This document shows, piece after piece, positions 11,701-24,299 of a stretch of DNA of 64,000 bases; position 1 is the stretch's first letter, and each line of letters starts with the position of its first letter. Origin of the DNA: Macrotis lagotis (lineage: Eukaryota > Chordata > Mammalia > Peramelemorphia > Peramelidae). The stretch lies in contig NC_133666.1 of the NCBI RefSeq assembly GCF_037893015.1, forward strand, positions 265,587,530 to 265,651,529. Reading direction: 5' to 3'. The translations under genes were made by a program, and so were the position numbers. The notes beneath the pieces are model-generated. The model did not search any database and was not told the origin of the DNA. It worked only from the letters and a program-made list of their open reading frames with translations.

Positions 11701-12590
11701 GGGAAGAAGTGATAAGCTAAAAAAAGAACAGGGCCAAGAATAGAGCACTGCCACTCATTTATTATAGTGGTAAAAATTCATGCATTTTTATACTGATGCA
11801 TCATGTCTTTGCTTTTGGCTATTTAATCAGTTCATACTATAATGATTAGAATTATTCTCTAATCTACACCTCTCTATATTGCCCACAAGGAGATCATGAA
11901 AGATTTTGTCAAATATTTTTTGTGGAATCCAGGTAGCCTTTACCCAAAATATTCCTCCTATATATCAGTATTATATTCTTTCCAAAAAGAAAATGAAGTT
12001 GAACTTGCATGGCAGTCTTAGCAAACCTATAATGTTCTGATTTATTAACCATCCATTAAAAATTTAACTTCCTTTCCCCCTTCTCCTAGTGCATCCTTCT
12101 TTCTCATACTTTCATATTTTTAAGAGATCACTCCAACATAAATCAATTTAAACCCATGCTTTTTTGTCTATGCACTCTTGTTAACTACCTTAATAACGAT
12201 AATAATGTTAAAGTTCTTGGAATTTAGAGAAAATATTATCATATGGGAATATAAATAGTTTAATATCATTAAGTCCTTTATGATTATTCTTTAATATGTA
12301 TACTTTTCTGTAGTGTTGGGTTTGGTTTCAAATTTTCTTTTCACCTATGGTTTTTTCCTCAGAAAACTTGAAGGGCCTCTATTCCTGTATACTAAGATAA
12401 GATGAAAATGGATAAATAATTAAGATATAAGGAGTGATATCATAAGCAAATTAGGGGAATATGATCCATAGATCTACAAATAAAGGAAGATTTTCTGATC
12501 AAACAAGAGATAGAGAGCACTGTTTTGATTGTGCAGTTTCTAAGTTCTGTCTATGATATGGCAGTCACTTTGTGACTGCATTTAATTTAG
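11701..12590. other. No recognised feature
   Basis: AT-rich non-coding sequence, no repeat family recognised with confidence. 11710-12060 has the flavour of a very old LINE ('gggccaagaatagagcactg'), unassigned. Confidence 0.35.
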
Positions 12591-12592
12591 GG

Positions 12593-12775
12593 GTTTTTTT
12601 GGCAAACAAACTCAAGTGATTTGTCTTTTCCTTCTCCAACTCATTTTACAGATGAAGATACTAAGGCAAACAGAGTTAAGTGACTTACTTGCCCAAGGTC
12701 ACACAGTAAGTATCTGAGACCATATTTGAACTCATGAAGAGTCTTCCAGACTCCAGATCCAGCACTCCATTCACT
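12593..12775 (-). repeat. SINE with long MAR/MON-type tail, minus strand
   Basis: Reading plus it is the reverse of the family: 'ggcaaacaaactcaagtgat', 'ccttctccaactcattttac', 'agatgaagatactaaggcaa', 'gcccaaggtcacacagtaag' and 'ccagcactccattcactg'. On the minus strand this is head, B box, core and the 'ctggagaaggaaatggcaaa'-like tail. Confidence 0.7.
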
Positions 12776-12959
12776 GTTTCATATGGCTGGTTCAGAGAGT
12801 ATTAATAATGAAGAATCTTACAGGATGCAAAATTGGATGATTTTAATTACATCAAAATTTTGCTGGGTAGGTTATCCTTCATTGTAAACCTAGTTTCCTA
12901 TTGTAATCCAACAGTTCCTATTGATTATGCAATATCATATTGAAAAACCTTTCTTCCTT

Positions 12960-13140
12960 TTTTCTTTAAGTTTTATTAATATCTTTTGTTTTAACATCAG
13001 CCATTTTGCAATATTCCTCTCCCCATCCTCCAATCACAGTGAGACTTCCCATGTAACAAGTTAAGCAAAACCAATAGAGGTACATCTTCCACGCCATTTT
13101 ATGTAACAGTCATACACAAAGTACTCTAATTCAAGGAAAG
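12960..13140 (-). repeat. Unclassified marsupial interspersed repeat fragment
   Basis: 'ttttattaatatcttttgtt' followed by 'cagccattttgcaatattcc' and 'ctccccatcctccaatcaca'. I have a sense of this as a recurrent marsupial LINE-tail-like repeat, probably minus strand. The identification is weak. Confidence 0.3.
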
Positions 13141-13311
13141 AAGAGAAAAGCATTATGGCTTGTTCAATATTGCTTTATAAAAATGAGCTGTTTAAGATTC
13201 TTATTTTTTTGGTGTAATTTGTTGCATTTGTAGGATAATCATTTTAAAAACTGAATTTAAAAATCTTAACTTGACTGAAAACCTACAAATTCTCTTATGA
13301 TTTACAATCAT

Positions 13312-14205
<894 letters not shown>

Positions 14206-14319
14206 TTCTCCAGAAGCACGACCAGCAGGTCCCAGGGCCGGGTGGCAAGAGCCCTTTCTTCCTCTAATGTGAAAACTGCTAAATCTTTTGTTATCCTTAC
14301 TGTGGTTACACAATATTGC

Positions 14320-15130
14320 AATTATTTATTTTTTGTCCACTTGAAGTATTTTCTCTTTAGTTAAGGACCTCTGGAATTTGTCTATGAAATTTTTGAGAAG
14401 TTTCATTATGGAATCTCTTTCAGGAGGCAATTGTGGATCTTTTTATTTCTCTTTTTATGTTATGGATCTAAGATACTGGGACAGTTTTCTAGGTCAGTTG
14501 TTTTCTCATGAGTTATTTTACAGTTTTTTTATATTAAAAATTTGCTTTATTGTTTCTTGATGTCTCATGGAGTCATTAGCTTCTATCTGACCAATTCTCA
14601 ATCTTAAGAAAGTATTTTTTTCAATGAGCTTTTTGTGACTCTTTTTCTATTTGACCTATTCTACTTTTTTAGTAAATTCTTTTCTCAGTGAATTTTTGTG
14701 CAATTTTTCTATTAGGTCAATTAAGTTTCTTAGAGTTTTATTTTCTTCAATATTTTATTCCTTTTTAAAATCATGCTATTATTTTTCTTTTCATAACTTT
14801 CATGTATCATTGTCATATATTTTATTAATTTTCCCTCTCCCACCTATTTCTTTAACTCTTCTAGGAATTCTTTTTTTATTTTTTAAACATCTCTCTTTTT
14901 TTTTGCAAGGCAAAGGGATTAAGTGATCATCTAGGAATTCTGGATGGGTTTCTTAGATGCTTTGAGTATTGTTTTCTCCTATGTTTATTTTTTGGTCTTC
15001 TCTATGAATGCATTATATTTTTATGGGTAAGTTCTGTTTTGATGTTGTAATTTTGTTATTTTCCTAGGCTATTTCTTGAGTTTGAACTTTATGTTAAAGT
15101 TGAGATCTACTCTCCTGGGAGTGGGGAGGC
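14320..15130 (-). mobile_element. L1 ORF1-region remnant, minus strand
   Basis: Repeated 'tttgacctattctacttttt', 'gtgactctttttctatttg' and 'agtgaatttttgtgcaattt' words read, on the minus strand, as the Lys/Glu-rich coiled-coil-coding segment of marsupial L1 ORF1. It is diverged, and plus-strand open frames such as 14651-14926 are shadows. A small SINE stub sits at 14872-14929. Confidence 0.6.
14872..14929 (-). mobile_element. 58-bp SINE 3' stub with target-site duplication
   Basis: Plus strand shows a T-rich tail followed by 'ttgcaaggcaaagggattaa', the complement of the SINE 3' end. Identical tctaggaattct words flank it at 14860-14871 and 14930-14941, so this is a bona fide insertion truncated to its last bases. 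Confidence 0.85.
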
Positions 15131-16390
15131 ATGGTTCCAAGTTCTGGATTGTTTCATGCTACTGTTTTCAAAGCTAATTCGTGGTGGGTGGAGGTCTGTG
15201 AGTTTGATAAAAACCAGAGAGATAGGAGTTATTAGTGTGATGGAAACCTTGAGATAAAAGACTTCAGAAGCATATGATCTTCAGTGTCATAAAAAGGAAA
15301 GAAAATTAAGAAAATGTTTTTAGATTTGGCAAATAAGAGATCATTTTTGAAGATGAAATCTTTGAATTAATAAGACTGGCTGCAGAAGGTTTAAAAGAAA
15401 ATGAGACAAGAGGAAGTGGAGACACTCTGTCTTTCTCAAGGAGTTTAACCAAGAGTGAGAGGGAATATATCTGCTATGAGAGAATTTTTTTTGAAAGGAA
15501 AGACATGGATTTGCTTGTAGGTAACAGGGTGGGACTTGGAAAATAGGGAGAGATGGAATTTTAGAATGTTGAGCTGATTGGGGGCCATCTACTAGAAAAG
15601 ATAGAAGGTGAGGGACTCAAGAGAAAATATAGCATGATTGCCCTTCACAAAGAAAAAAATATCTTTTCTGCTGAGATAGGATTGAAGGAAGAGATTATGG
15701 AAGAAGATTCAAAATGATATGAGATAAGAAAAGAAAAGAAGTAATGCTTGAAAAATGGGTTCAATTTTCCCATATGAAGTGAGGTCCTCAGGAGATGGAG
15801 ATGGATAAGTGAGCTCTATATTAAGGTTGAAGAAGAGATAAGAATATTTGAAATATCCATTGGGGAGAGTAGGATAATGAATTGATTAAGAATGAATAGA
15901 ATAATTGATTTGCTTTAGTAAGGACCCAGATGAAATCAATACCATGATTTGTAGTAGACCCGATCAAAATGGGTTCATGATTTCCTCCTGATCTGTTTTT
16001 TCAGCAAATGAATTGGAATGAAGGGAACAGATGGTAGGGATGAATCAGGGTTGGGGTTTGTTATATCATGATCAGCTAAAAGATCAAAGATAAAGGCCTT
16101 TGAGAGTACAGTGTAGTGTTGAATTGGTTCACCAAAGAGCAGATCTGGGGAATGGAGGAGAACATAGGCAGAGGAGGACAGACAACAGAAATATGGAATC
16201 TTACTACTGTAGCATTATAAATTGTTGCAGTGACAGACATTATTGGTAGAATAAAATTATATTTTTCTTTTATTCTATTCATTGGAAAACCATTGAATAT
16301 CAATGAACTCTTTATGAATTTATTATTAAAATATCTTGAAGTAGTTCCTTTCTGGTCTTTCTTTTTAAAAAAACAGATCTATATTCTAAA
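15131..16390. other. No assigned feature
   Basis: Purine-rich on the plus strand, with 'ggcagctgg'-free sequence and no coding frame. Phrases such as 'gggatgaatcagggttgggg' (16037 on) resemble internal parts of an old mammalian repeat, which I cannot name. Confidence 0.35.
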
Positions 16391-16394
16391 AATT

Positions 16395-16650
16395 CTAAAA
16401 TAATTCTTACATTTATGATATATTTTAAAATTTGCAAAGAATTTTGTATATATTAAATCATCTGGCTTTAACAACCTTGTGAGTCTGGTATGGAAAGTAT
16501 TATTATTATTATAGTGTTTTAGATGAAGAAATCTAGTTGCAGAGAGGTCAAGGAACTGACTCGCCCAGGGTCACACAACTGATAAGAGTCAGAAAGGTCT
16601 TGCTGATATCAAAACCAGGACTCAATTCACTGTCCAGCCACTTCTTATAC
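16395..16650 (-). repeat. CORE-SINE (MIR-like), minus strand
   Basis: Plus-strand reading 'aacaaccttgtgagtctggt', 'attattattattat', 'gagaggtcaaggaactgact', 'cgcccagggtcacacaactg' and 'aaccaggactcaattcactg' is the reverse order of MIR. Confidence 0.7.
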
Positions 16651-16699
16651 ATTGATTTTTATTCAAGGAGCAGAAAATGGCTAAGAGCTTTGCCTCCTT

Positions 16700-17280
16700 T
16701 CACAAAAAATGATCATTCCTAAAGAGCACTGCTGATTGTCGACACTGAAGCTAAAATATATCTGCCAAAACACAGTCTGTTTTGAGTCCAATTTTTTCCC
16801 CCTCACTGAATGGATCTTAGCTCTGGTTTTCATTTAAGTTCAATATCAGATTAAAGTGATTCACTGCATGTTCTAGGAAATGCTAAGTAATTACCAGACA
16901 GAGACCTTTCTCAGAAAGCAAAATTTGGATTTAAAAAGCTTTTAAATGGACTATGCTTTACTTCAGCCAAAGCTCTCTTAGTGTCCATCTAACCAATATG
17001 TTCATTTGGAAGCAGTTTTCATTTCCCAATGAACTCTAAAAAGCAGGCTTGATAGAGCAGGGAAACTTATTATTGATCTCATATTCATTCCATATTGGAT
17101 TATACATAAGAATCTATTCTAAGTAAGTAGCACATTCTTATCAAAATATCATTACTTAAATTTTAAAGAACATTTCTTTGTTTTAATAATAATAAAAACA
17201 ACTTTGAGTTTTCAATCCCTCCCACCCCCCATCATCAAATTGACAAGGATGACAAAAGATGACAAGGAAAGATAGCAAAG
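16700..17280. other. Repeat-free stretch
   Basis: No repeat words and no meaningful frame. Mixed composition at 16740-17050 looks like single-copy DNA and could hold a regulatory element. This is a guess based only on the absence of repeats. Confidence 0.25.
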
Positions 17281-17284
17281 TAAA

Positions 17285-17575
17285 ATCTAGGTTTTTCAGT
17301 CAAGACCCAATAATAATAATAACAATGATAACAATAATAATACTTGATATTGATATAATCTCTCCTATACACCAGGTTCCATCCTCAGTGTTTTACAATC
17401 ATTATTTCATTTACCACCAAAAACAATCCTGAGAGTTAGGTGAAACTGTGGCAAATAGGGTTAAGTGACTGACACAGGTTCACATGATTAGTACATGTTT
17501 GCATTCGGATTTGTATTTAGATCTTGACTCCAGGCCTGGGACTCTATGCATTATGCCACTGACACTTAGCTGCCT
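17285..17575 (-). repeat. CORE-SINE (MIR/THER1-like), minus strand
   Basis: 'ataataataacaatgataac', 'ccatcctcagtgttttacaa', 'acaatcctgagagttaggtg', 'gggttaagtgactgacacag', 'tcttgactccaggcctggga' and 'attatgccactgacacttag' form a full reversed element. Confidence 0.75.
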
Positions 17576-17579
17576 ATAT

Positions 17580-18152
17580 ATACAACTTCTACTGTATCTG
17601 GTCCCTTCTCACCTCTCACAGAATCATTACCCTATTATAAGTATCACATCTATTTGTACTATTATAGTAATAACCAAATTGGTGTCTCTCAAGTCTCTCT
17701 CTAGTCCAACCCAGTCTTCATACAGTTGTCAAATTAAAGAACGGTCTGACAATCTAATAAAACAGTTCATTGATTTCTTTTTGCTTATAAGATTAAATAT
17801 AAATCCCTCTTTGGGAGCATTTAATGCATGAACAATCTGATTCTAGCCTCTATTTTCAGGAACATTATATATTATTCTCCTCTACACAATCTACTATCCA
17901 AAACACTAACCTTCTTGCCATTCCTTTAACATAACATTTATATGCCCTTGCACCTACTCCCCTAAGTTAAAAATTCCCTCCCTCTATCTCTTAGAATACC
18001 TAAGTTCTTCCAAAGCACAGCTCAAGAGATGCCTTTCCTGATTCACCCAATTACTAGTGTTTCTCCTCCTATAAATTTGTATATCTAGTTTATATGCATC
18101 TAATATTCTTATTTTCACATACATTATCCCACCAATAGAATTTAAGGCTCTT
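17580..18152 (+). mobile_element. L2 LINE 3' region (left part)
   Basis: Pyrimidine-rich ORF2 end and 3' UTR of L2: 'ctggtcccttctcacctctc', 'gaacaatctgattctagcct', 'ccttgcacctactcccctaa', 'gatgcctttcctgattcacc' and 'ccaccaatagaatttaagg'. It is interrupted at 18153 by an L1 and resumes at 18876. Confidence 0.75.
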
Positions 18153-18875
18153 TTAAAAAAATTTAAATAAATATTTTATTTGTTTTTCCAATTACATACA
18201 ATGGTAGTTTTTAACCAATCATTTTTTGTAAGGTTTTGAGTTTACAATTTTTCTTCCTCCCTCCCTTCCCTCCCCCCCTCCGCCTAACAGAAAGCAATCT
18301 GATATAGGCTTTATAGTTGCATCCAAAGCATACATTGATATTAAACATGTTTAAGAGAACAATCAGATCTAAAAGGAAGAAAGAAAATATTAGAGATAGC
18401 AAAATGACAATATATGACAACTTTTAAAAATTGAAGATAATAAGCTTTGGTCTTCATTTAAGCTCCACAGTTCCTTCTCTGGACATGGAAGGTATTTTCC
18501 ATTACAAGTCCCTTAAAATTTTCCCTGATTATTGCATTGATGGAATGAGCAAGCCCAATGAGATTGATCATCACCCCCATGTTGCCATTAGGGTGTTTCT
18601 GTTTCTGCTCATCTTACTAATCATCAGTTCATGCAAGCCTTTCTAGGCTTTTCTGAAATCCCATACCTCATGATTTCTTATGGAACAATAGTGTTCCATC
18701 ACCACAATTTGCTCAACTACTCCTCAATCGATGGGCATCCCCTCAATTTCCATTTCTTTGACACTTCAAGCAGAGCTGCTATGAATATTTCTGTACTTGT
18801 GGGGTGTTTATCTTATGTCATGATTTCTTCAGGAGTATTGTTCAGTGGTAGTGTTGGATCAAAGGGTAAGAAAGA
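18153..18875 (-). mobile_element. L1 3' end inserted in L2, minus strand
   Basis: Plus strand starts with the reversed tail 'aaaaaaatttaaataaatat', then 'ttttgagtttacaatttttc', the C-rich 3' UTR 'ccctcccttccctccccccc', and the reversed ORF2 end 'tgatcatcacccccatgttg ... atcgatgggcatcccctcaa ... cagagctgctatgaatattt'. Flanks are aaggctctt (18144-18152) and aaggttctt (18876-18884), a 9-bp duplication with one mismatch. Confidence 0.85.
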
Positions 18876-18929
18876 AAGGTTCTTGAGGAAAGGGATTATT
18901 TCATTTTTGTCTCTTCATCAGTGCTTATT
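18876..18929 (+). mobile_element. L2 LINE 3' terminus (right part)
   Basis: 'ttgaggaaagggattatttc' followed by 'tcagtgcttattgaagg' is the L2 3' end expected directly after 'agaatttaaggctc' at 18150. This confirms that the intervening L1 arrived later. Confidence 0.75.
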
Positions 18930-18960
18930 GAAGGAAGGAAGGAAGGAAGGAAGGAAGGAA
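18930..18960. repeat. (GGAA)n microsatellite
   Basis: About 31 nt of GGAA repeats grown from the L2 terminus, which normally ends in short tandem tails. Confidence 0.95.
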
Positions 18961-20155
18961 TAAAATAAAATTGTAAGTCTGGGTCCCTGACCTTTCCCCC
19001 TACCCCAACTTCTCTATCCATTTCCAGGGATGACTTCATAATTTTGTTTAGGGTTAGCCCAAAGTCATGAGACATATTATAACTGGGGAAGGGATAGTGG
19101 TATCTGAATGCACAGGAATATAAGCTCATTGTAATATCCCTACATACCTAAACTGAGAAAAGACTTTGAACCACAGAATATTACTATATAGCATGCTGAC
19201 ACTTTTATATTAAAGCATTGATCACAAATAAGATCAAAATATGTATTTGGATAGATAATTTATAGAACTAATCTATCAATATACCTCTCTAGAATATTCA
19301 CACATGGTTAGATGGTGAATATGAGTTGGTTCTAGAGTTGAATAGGAGAGACAGCAAAAATCCTTTAAGGAACTCAAGTCTCCATGAAAAGTAAAGTTCC
19401 ATCTTTTTAATGGTCACATTCTGTGATTGTTGGTAAGTGGCAAAGCAATATGGAATACAACAATCACCAAAGAATTTACAGCTGATATTACCCAGATAAG
19501 ACTGGAAAAGAATATCCCAATGGGAGGAGTCTATAGCATACAACAAATTAGTAAGTTGAAACAATAGGAATAAAGATTTTATTAAATAATGATATGATAG
19601 AAGAAAAATGGATTAGTCATAGCTTTAGGTTGAAGATATCAACTTTTATGTTCAGGGTTGTTTAGAGTATTAATCCAAGGAATATAATATCACCACTATC
19701 AAACCTGGGCACAATCATTACATAATTAAAGGGATGGTATAAGGTTTCTAGTATATCTAATAATTGTTCAATAAACATTTAAATTTATCGAGAGATTTCA
19801 AAAGGGAAAAAAGTTTTCTTGTTCATTATTTAATTTTATTTTCACTATTGATCTACTTAAACCAGATGAAGAATAGTTTTGTTTGAGAAGTGAAAGATGA
19901 TGTTAAAATGATTTAAGATAAAGAGGAAAGAAATAACTCACAATCAATGGCTTCAATTTTATGAGGCAAGACAGGTAGAAGAGGGCATTGAGAGTGATTT
20001 GAGGATAGAACTCTGTAGGGAGTTTGAAAGGCACTTTCCAGTGTGCTCTCTTGTATTCCATTTCTCTTTCATCATACAGTTTTTTTTTTATTTCATGTTC
20101 TTTCCAACTTCTAGGACTCACAGAAATCTTGATTCTCTCCTTAACTGATCTCTTG
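18961..20155. other. No recognised feature
   Basis: AT-rich non-coding sequence. Frames at 19298-19564 (minus) and 19903-20121 (minus) show no domains. Confidence 0.4.
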
Positions 20156-20157
20156 TT

Positions 20158-20350
20158 ATTTAGTCATTTTTCCTGTTGTGTCCAATTCTTTGTGACCTCA
20201 TTTGGGGTTTCTTCTCTAGATCATTTTAAAGATGAGGAAACTGAGACAATAGGGTTGAGTGACTTGCCTAGTGTCTAAGGTAGGATATGAACTCAAGAAG
20301 ATGAATCTTATTGACTCTGAGTCTAGTACTCTATTCATTGTGCCACTTAG
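20158..20350 (-). repeat. SINE with long tail, minus strand
   Basis: 'ttagtcatttttcctgttgt', 'tttgtgacctcatttggggt', 'aaagatgaggaaactgagac', 'gagtgacttgcctagtgtc' and 'gtactctattcattgtgcca' are the reverse of the MAR/MON-type SINE. It has a 3' tail of the 'gggtcatgaagagtc' type. Confidence 0.75.
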
Positions 20351-20815
20351 CTTTTCCCAACCCTTGAACACACTACAATCCTGATGACCATCTCCCATTC
20401 TTCTTCTCTTATCTCTGACATATTGAGTCAGGAGGAGGAGGAGTGATAATACTTCTTGCTTATTGCTACCATTTCCATTGTTCTCTTTGTTACTGTCCCT
20501 CAGAAACATCTCCTTTGAAGTTCACATAAAACATCATTTTATTACTTCTCCCAGGTTCTGTCTTAGCCATTTTGATCTCTCCTTTGCAGAGAGTTCAGTC
20601 CCCAACTCACAATTTCCTTTTCAATTCAACCCTATATATGAATTTAAATTTGCATTTGGCAACCTCTGAAACACATCTAGCTTCCTATTTCATGGTACTC
20701 TTAAATTCCATCCCTATATCATCACTCCAACTCAGTTTAACACAGGAGTAGCCAGATTTCACTATCACTTGAGAAAGGAGGGGGGGGGGTTATCTGTAGG
20801 TCAATATGACTGAGC
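20351..20815. other. No recognised feature
   Basis: Pyrimidine-rich stretch with possible old L2 sequence near 20560-20700 that I could not confirm. A G9 run lies at about 20780. Confidence 0.3.
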
Positions 20816-20819
20816 TTAG

Positions 20820-21010
20820 AGGCAGCATAGTAGAGGTAAAGCTATGCCTAGAGTCATGAAAACCCAAGATTAAATTCAACACTAGCTGTATTTGATTACA
20901 TCTTTCTCAGTTTCCTTAACTGTAAAATGGTGACAATAATAATACCACCTCCCAGGTAGGTTGAGGGTCAAATAAGATAAGATTTGCAAAATAATATCAT
21001 AATGGTCCAG
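20820..21010 (+). repeat. CORE-SINE (THER1-like)
   Basis: 'ggcagcatagtagaggtaaa', 'gagtcatgaaaacccaagat', 'ctcagtttccttaactgtaa', 'ccacctcccaggtaggttga' and 'agatttgcaaaataa' in consensus order. Confidence 0.65.
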
Positions 21011-21714
21011 TACATAAATGGTTGCTTTCTTTGACTTCTTCTTCTGTTGTTTTATTTAATAATTTTCAGGATTATGCAAATGTGGGATGCAAATGGAAGC
21101 AAACAGGAGTGTAGGATATAGTGAAACAAAATTTATCAAACAAATAAAACATTTAAAAAGATATCCTGGACAGATAACATTGATGTATAATAAATTAGGC
21201 CTATAATTGAATTAAGATCAATGGTTCAGAGATTTTAAATCTGTAAAGGATTAGAGGAAATAGAATCTATTTAAGAATATGTATGGCACTTTTAATGATT
21301 TTAAGTTTTTTCCCTACAAGCAAAATAACATCTTTTTAACACTGACATTTTCCACTTGGCTGAAAATCAAGAAACAGCACTTTCTCCAAAGAATCAAAAT
21401 TTCCAGTGACCCAAAGGGCAACGGGAAGATGCATGGTGGGTGTAAGTGAGCTGTAGCATATTATCAGTAATGACTTGCTTGCAAAAAGTGGAATAAAAGA
21501 CATCAGGGAGCAAATGTAATAGTGGATGAGTAGGTGGGTCATTCACATAGAGAGAATGATCTTCTTTTGCATAACTAAGTCACCTAACTTTTTGATTCAA
21601 GAAAAATATTAAGTGATATGTAGCAAGTGACTGTGCACAGGCCATGTACATAAGAACATGGACAGGAATCATCATATGAAGTGAGAATATGTGGATAAAT
21701 TGTAATATTTATCA
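21011..21714. other. No recognised feature
   Basis: AT-rich. The 68-codon minus frame at 21336-21542 has no recognisable domain. Confidence 0.4.
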
Positions 21715-22195
21715 GTGACGAATAGCTCCCAATTATATAGATCTTTATTGTCAGATAATATGCAAATCTACATACTTAACCTTCACCCATATCCTGAGCT
21801 CTATTACTACAATCCCAATTGCTTTTTGAACATAACTATTCAGATGTCCCAAAGACATCTCAAGCTAAAAATGCCCCAAATGGAAATTAATATATTTCTT
21901 TTAAAACACTCTCCTCCTCTTTCCCTAATTTTTAATCTAGAATTCCATGAATATTGTAGTCAAATTCATATTATCATTCATCTGTAGTGCTTACTAGAAC
22001 TTCTCTTTCTCAATTCATTTACTTGTCACATTTTGCTGATTCTACTTCTATAACATTTATCATATCTGGACCCTTCCTTGTACTCAATACATTGGCCACC
22101 ACCATCACCATCCTCTGGTCCTCAGCTCAGGCTCTCTTACACACTGTCACCTGAGCTATTGCCATAGCCTCCTAAGTGATCAAAGTAGATGTATG
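21715..22195 (+). mobile_element. L2 LINE fragment
   Basis: 'caattgctttttgaacataa', 'tcagatgtcccaaagacatc', 'tcaagctaaaaatgccccaa', 'ctatcctgtg'-less middle, 'ggccaccaccatcaccatcc' and 'cctgagctattgccatagcc' track the L2 consensus well upstream of its 3' end. Confidence 0.75.
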
Positions 22196-22314
22196 TTTAC
22201 ATATATGTAAATGTATTAATTTGTAGTTTACACATTTACTTATAAGTGTTCATGCCTACATTAAAGTGTTTTCACTTTCTAGTTTATTTATTAAGAGATT
22301 GATGCATGGAGTTA

Positions 22315-22460
22315 CCTACAGTTAGGTAGCACAGTGAATGGAACATTGATTTGGAAGTCAGGAGGAACTAAATTAAATCTGATCTCAAAAACTTACTAAT
22401 TGTGTGATCCTGAGTAAGTCACTTAACATCAATTTACTTTTTTTTAAAAAAAAAGAAAGA
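22315..22460 (+). repeat. Old tRNA-derived SINE
   Basis: 'ttaggtagcacagtgaatgg', 'gaagtcaggaggaac', 'tgtgtgatcctgagtaagtc' and an A-rich tail. Diverged. Confidence 0.7.
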
Positions 22461-22839
22461 TTGAGGGAGAAAGGGGACATTTTCTTAGTTCAAAGGGGCG
22501 AGCATAAAAGGGACATATGTATTAGGTTAGTTTGGGAAAATAAATTTTCCCTTCAGGGTTTCAGGAGAACTCTAAGGTAAATGGAGTTTCTCTTCTCTAC
22601 TGATACTGGCTGAAGTCCCAACTGGTCACCTTTCTTCTTTCATATCCTACTGTTAGATACCAATAACCAGGACTCAGTTCCATTTATACACTTCATAATA
22701 ATTAACTCTTACAAAGGCATATGTCAAAGATATAAGCAAGAAAATAAAGTTCATGTTTTTCTCCTCAATACCTTGGGGCATACTTTGTCCAAGTCTCTGG
22801 GGAGATAGTACTCAAACTTAGCCAGATTGTAGAACATAA

Positions 22840-23090
22840 CATTGCTCGCACCAAGGTCATATCCAAAGGTGGCATTGCTGTCAGATAAGTTTTTGTCCCA
22901 GGTACTGTTGGACTATGCTGTGTCCTGGGGATCACTGATTACTTCTTGGGAATTGATGCTTTTGCCATGGCTACAAAACCGGGAATTTATATTTACAAGG
23001 GTAATGGAGCAGCCTCTTGACTTCTCAAAAATTTTAAGTACTAGCTTTGAATCCCTTCATCTAGAATATAATAGAAAAAAAGGATAAGAA
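22840..23090. other. Unidentified coding-like segment
   Basis: GC-richer than its flanks and open over long runs in two directions. Plus strand has an 81-codon frame (22842-23087). The minus strand reads, from a stop at about 22927 down to about 22760, as WDKNLSDSNATFGYDLGA followed by SNVMFYNLAKFEYYLPRD, a protein-like composition without a family I can name. It might be a decayed processed pseudogene or an old repeat. I cannot choose a strand. Confidence 0.25.
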
Positions 23091-23629
23091 AAGCAGTATC
23101 TCAGACCTTTATGTATAGGTGATACAGGATGGCCTTGGTGGAGAGTCAATTAATAAATGAATATTTGCTACCCATTCATATTTACAACACTAGAAAGCAC
23201 AAAAATGAATGAATCTTATCTTAAAATGATGAGTAATATGTATCTAAAACACCAACAAGCATCAACTGTGATGGGAATAAACTAAAGCTTTTTGCAATAC
23301 AATCAGGGGCAAAGAAAGAATAGTATCAACTCTATTATTTCATTTTTTACCAGAAATGCTAACTGTATCAATGAGATAAAAAAAAAGAAATTAAAGGAAT
23401 TAGAATAGACAATGAGGAAACAAAACTTTCAGTCTTTGCACCTGATATGATTCTATGCTTAGAAAATCCTAGAGAATCAACTAAAAAACTAGATGAAAGT
23501 ATTACAACTTTAGCAAAGATGCAGGATACAAAATCAATCCACATAAATTATCAGGATTTCTTTATATTACCAATAAAGTCCAACAACAAGAGGTAGAAAG
23601 AGGAATTTCTTTTAAAATAACTGTAATCA

Positions 23630-23771
23630 GGATGGCTAGGTAGCATAGTGGATAAAGCACTGGTCTTGGAGTCAGGAGTACCTGGGTTCAAATCCGGTCT
23701 CAGACACTTAATAATTACCTAGCTGTGTGGCCTTGGGCAAGCCACTTAACTCCATTTGCCTTGCAAAAAAA
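23630..23771 (+). mobile_element. tRNA-derived SINE nested in L1
   Basis: Complete element with head 'ggatggctaggtagcatagt' and tail 'ttgcaaaaaa'. Flanked by aactgtaatca at 23619-23629 and 23772-23782, a perfect 11-bp target-site duplication of L1 sequence, so it is younger than the L1. Confidence 0.93.
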
Positions 23772-24242
23772 AACTGTAATCAATATAAAATACTGCTGGG
23801 ATAAACCCTGGAGCTATGTGAACACTATTAGAAAACACATTTTTTCACAAAAATAAAGTCAGAGCTAAGCAACTGGAAAAATCTTAATTGCTCTTGGGTC
23901 AGTTGAGCCAATATAATAAAGAAATGACAATTTTATTTAAATTAATCTATTCAGTGCCATAAAATCAAACTATCAAAAGTTATTTTATAGAGCTAGAAAA
24001 AATAATAACAAAATTCATCTAGAAAAACAAAAGTTCAAAGATACCAAAGGAATCAATGAAAACAAAATGGTAAAAGAGGTATCTAGCCTCACCATATCTT
24101 GAACTGTAATTATATAAAGCAGTAATTATTTAAACAATCTGGTTCTGGCCAAGAGATAGAGTGATAGATCAGTGGCATAGATTATATAAAAAAATGACAG
24201 CTTAAATACAGCCTAAATAAATGGCTATATTAATCTAATTCA

Positions 24243-24248
<6 letters not shown>

Positions 24249-24291
<43 letters not shown>

Positions 24292-24299
24292 CAAACTTT
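24249..24299. repeat. (TA)n microsatellite
   Basis: About 51 nt of alternating TA, self-complementary and prone to cruciform extrusion, inside the L1. Confidence 0.97.

Noticed and set aside
13190..13215. T7 run as the poly(A) tail of the RPS4 retrocopy
   Set aside because: Too short, with no matching target-site duplication at the other end of the copy.
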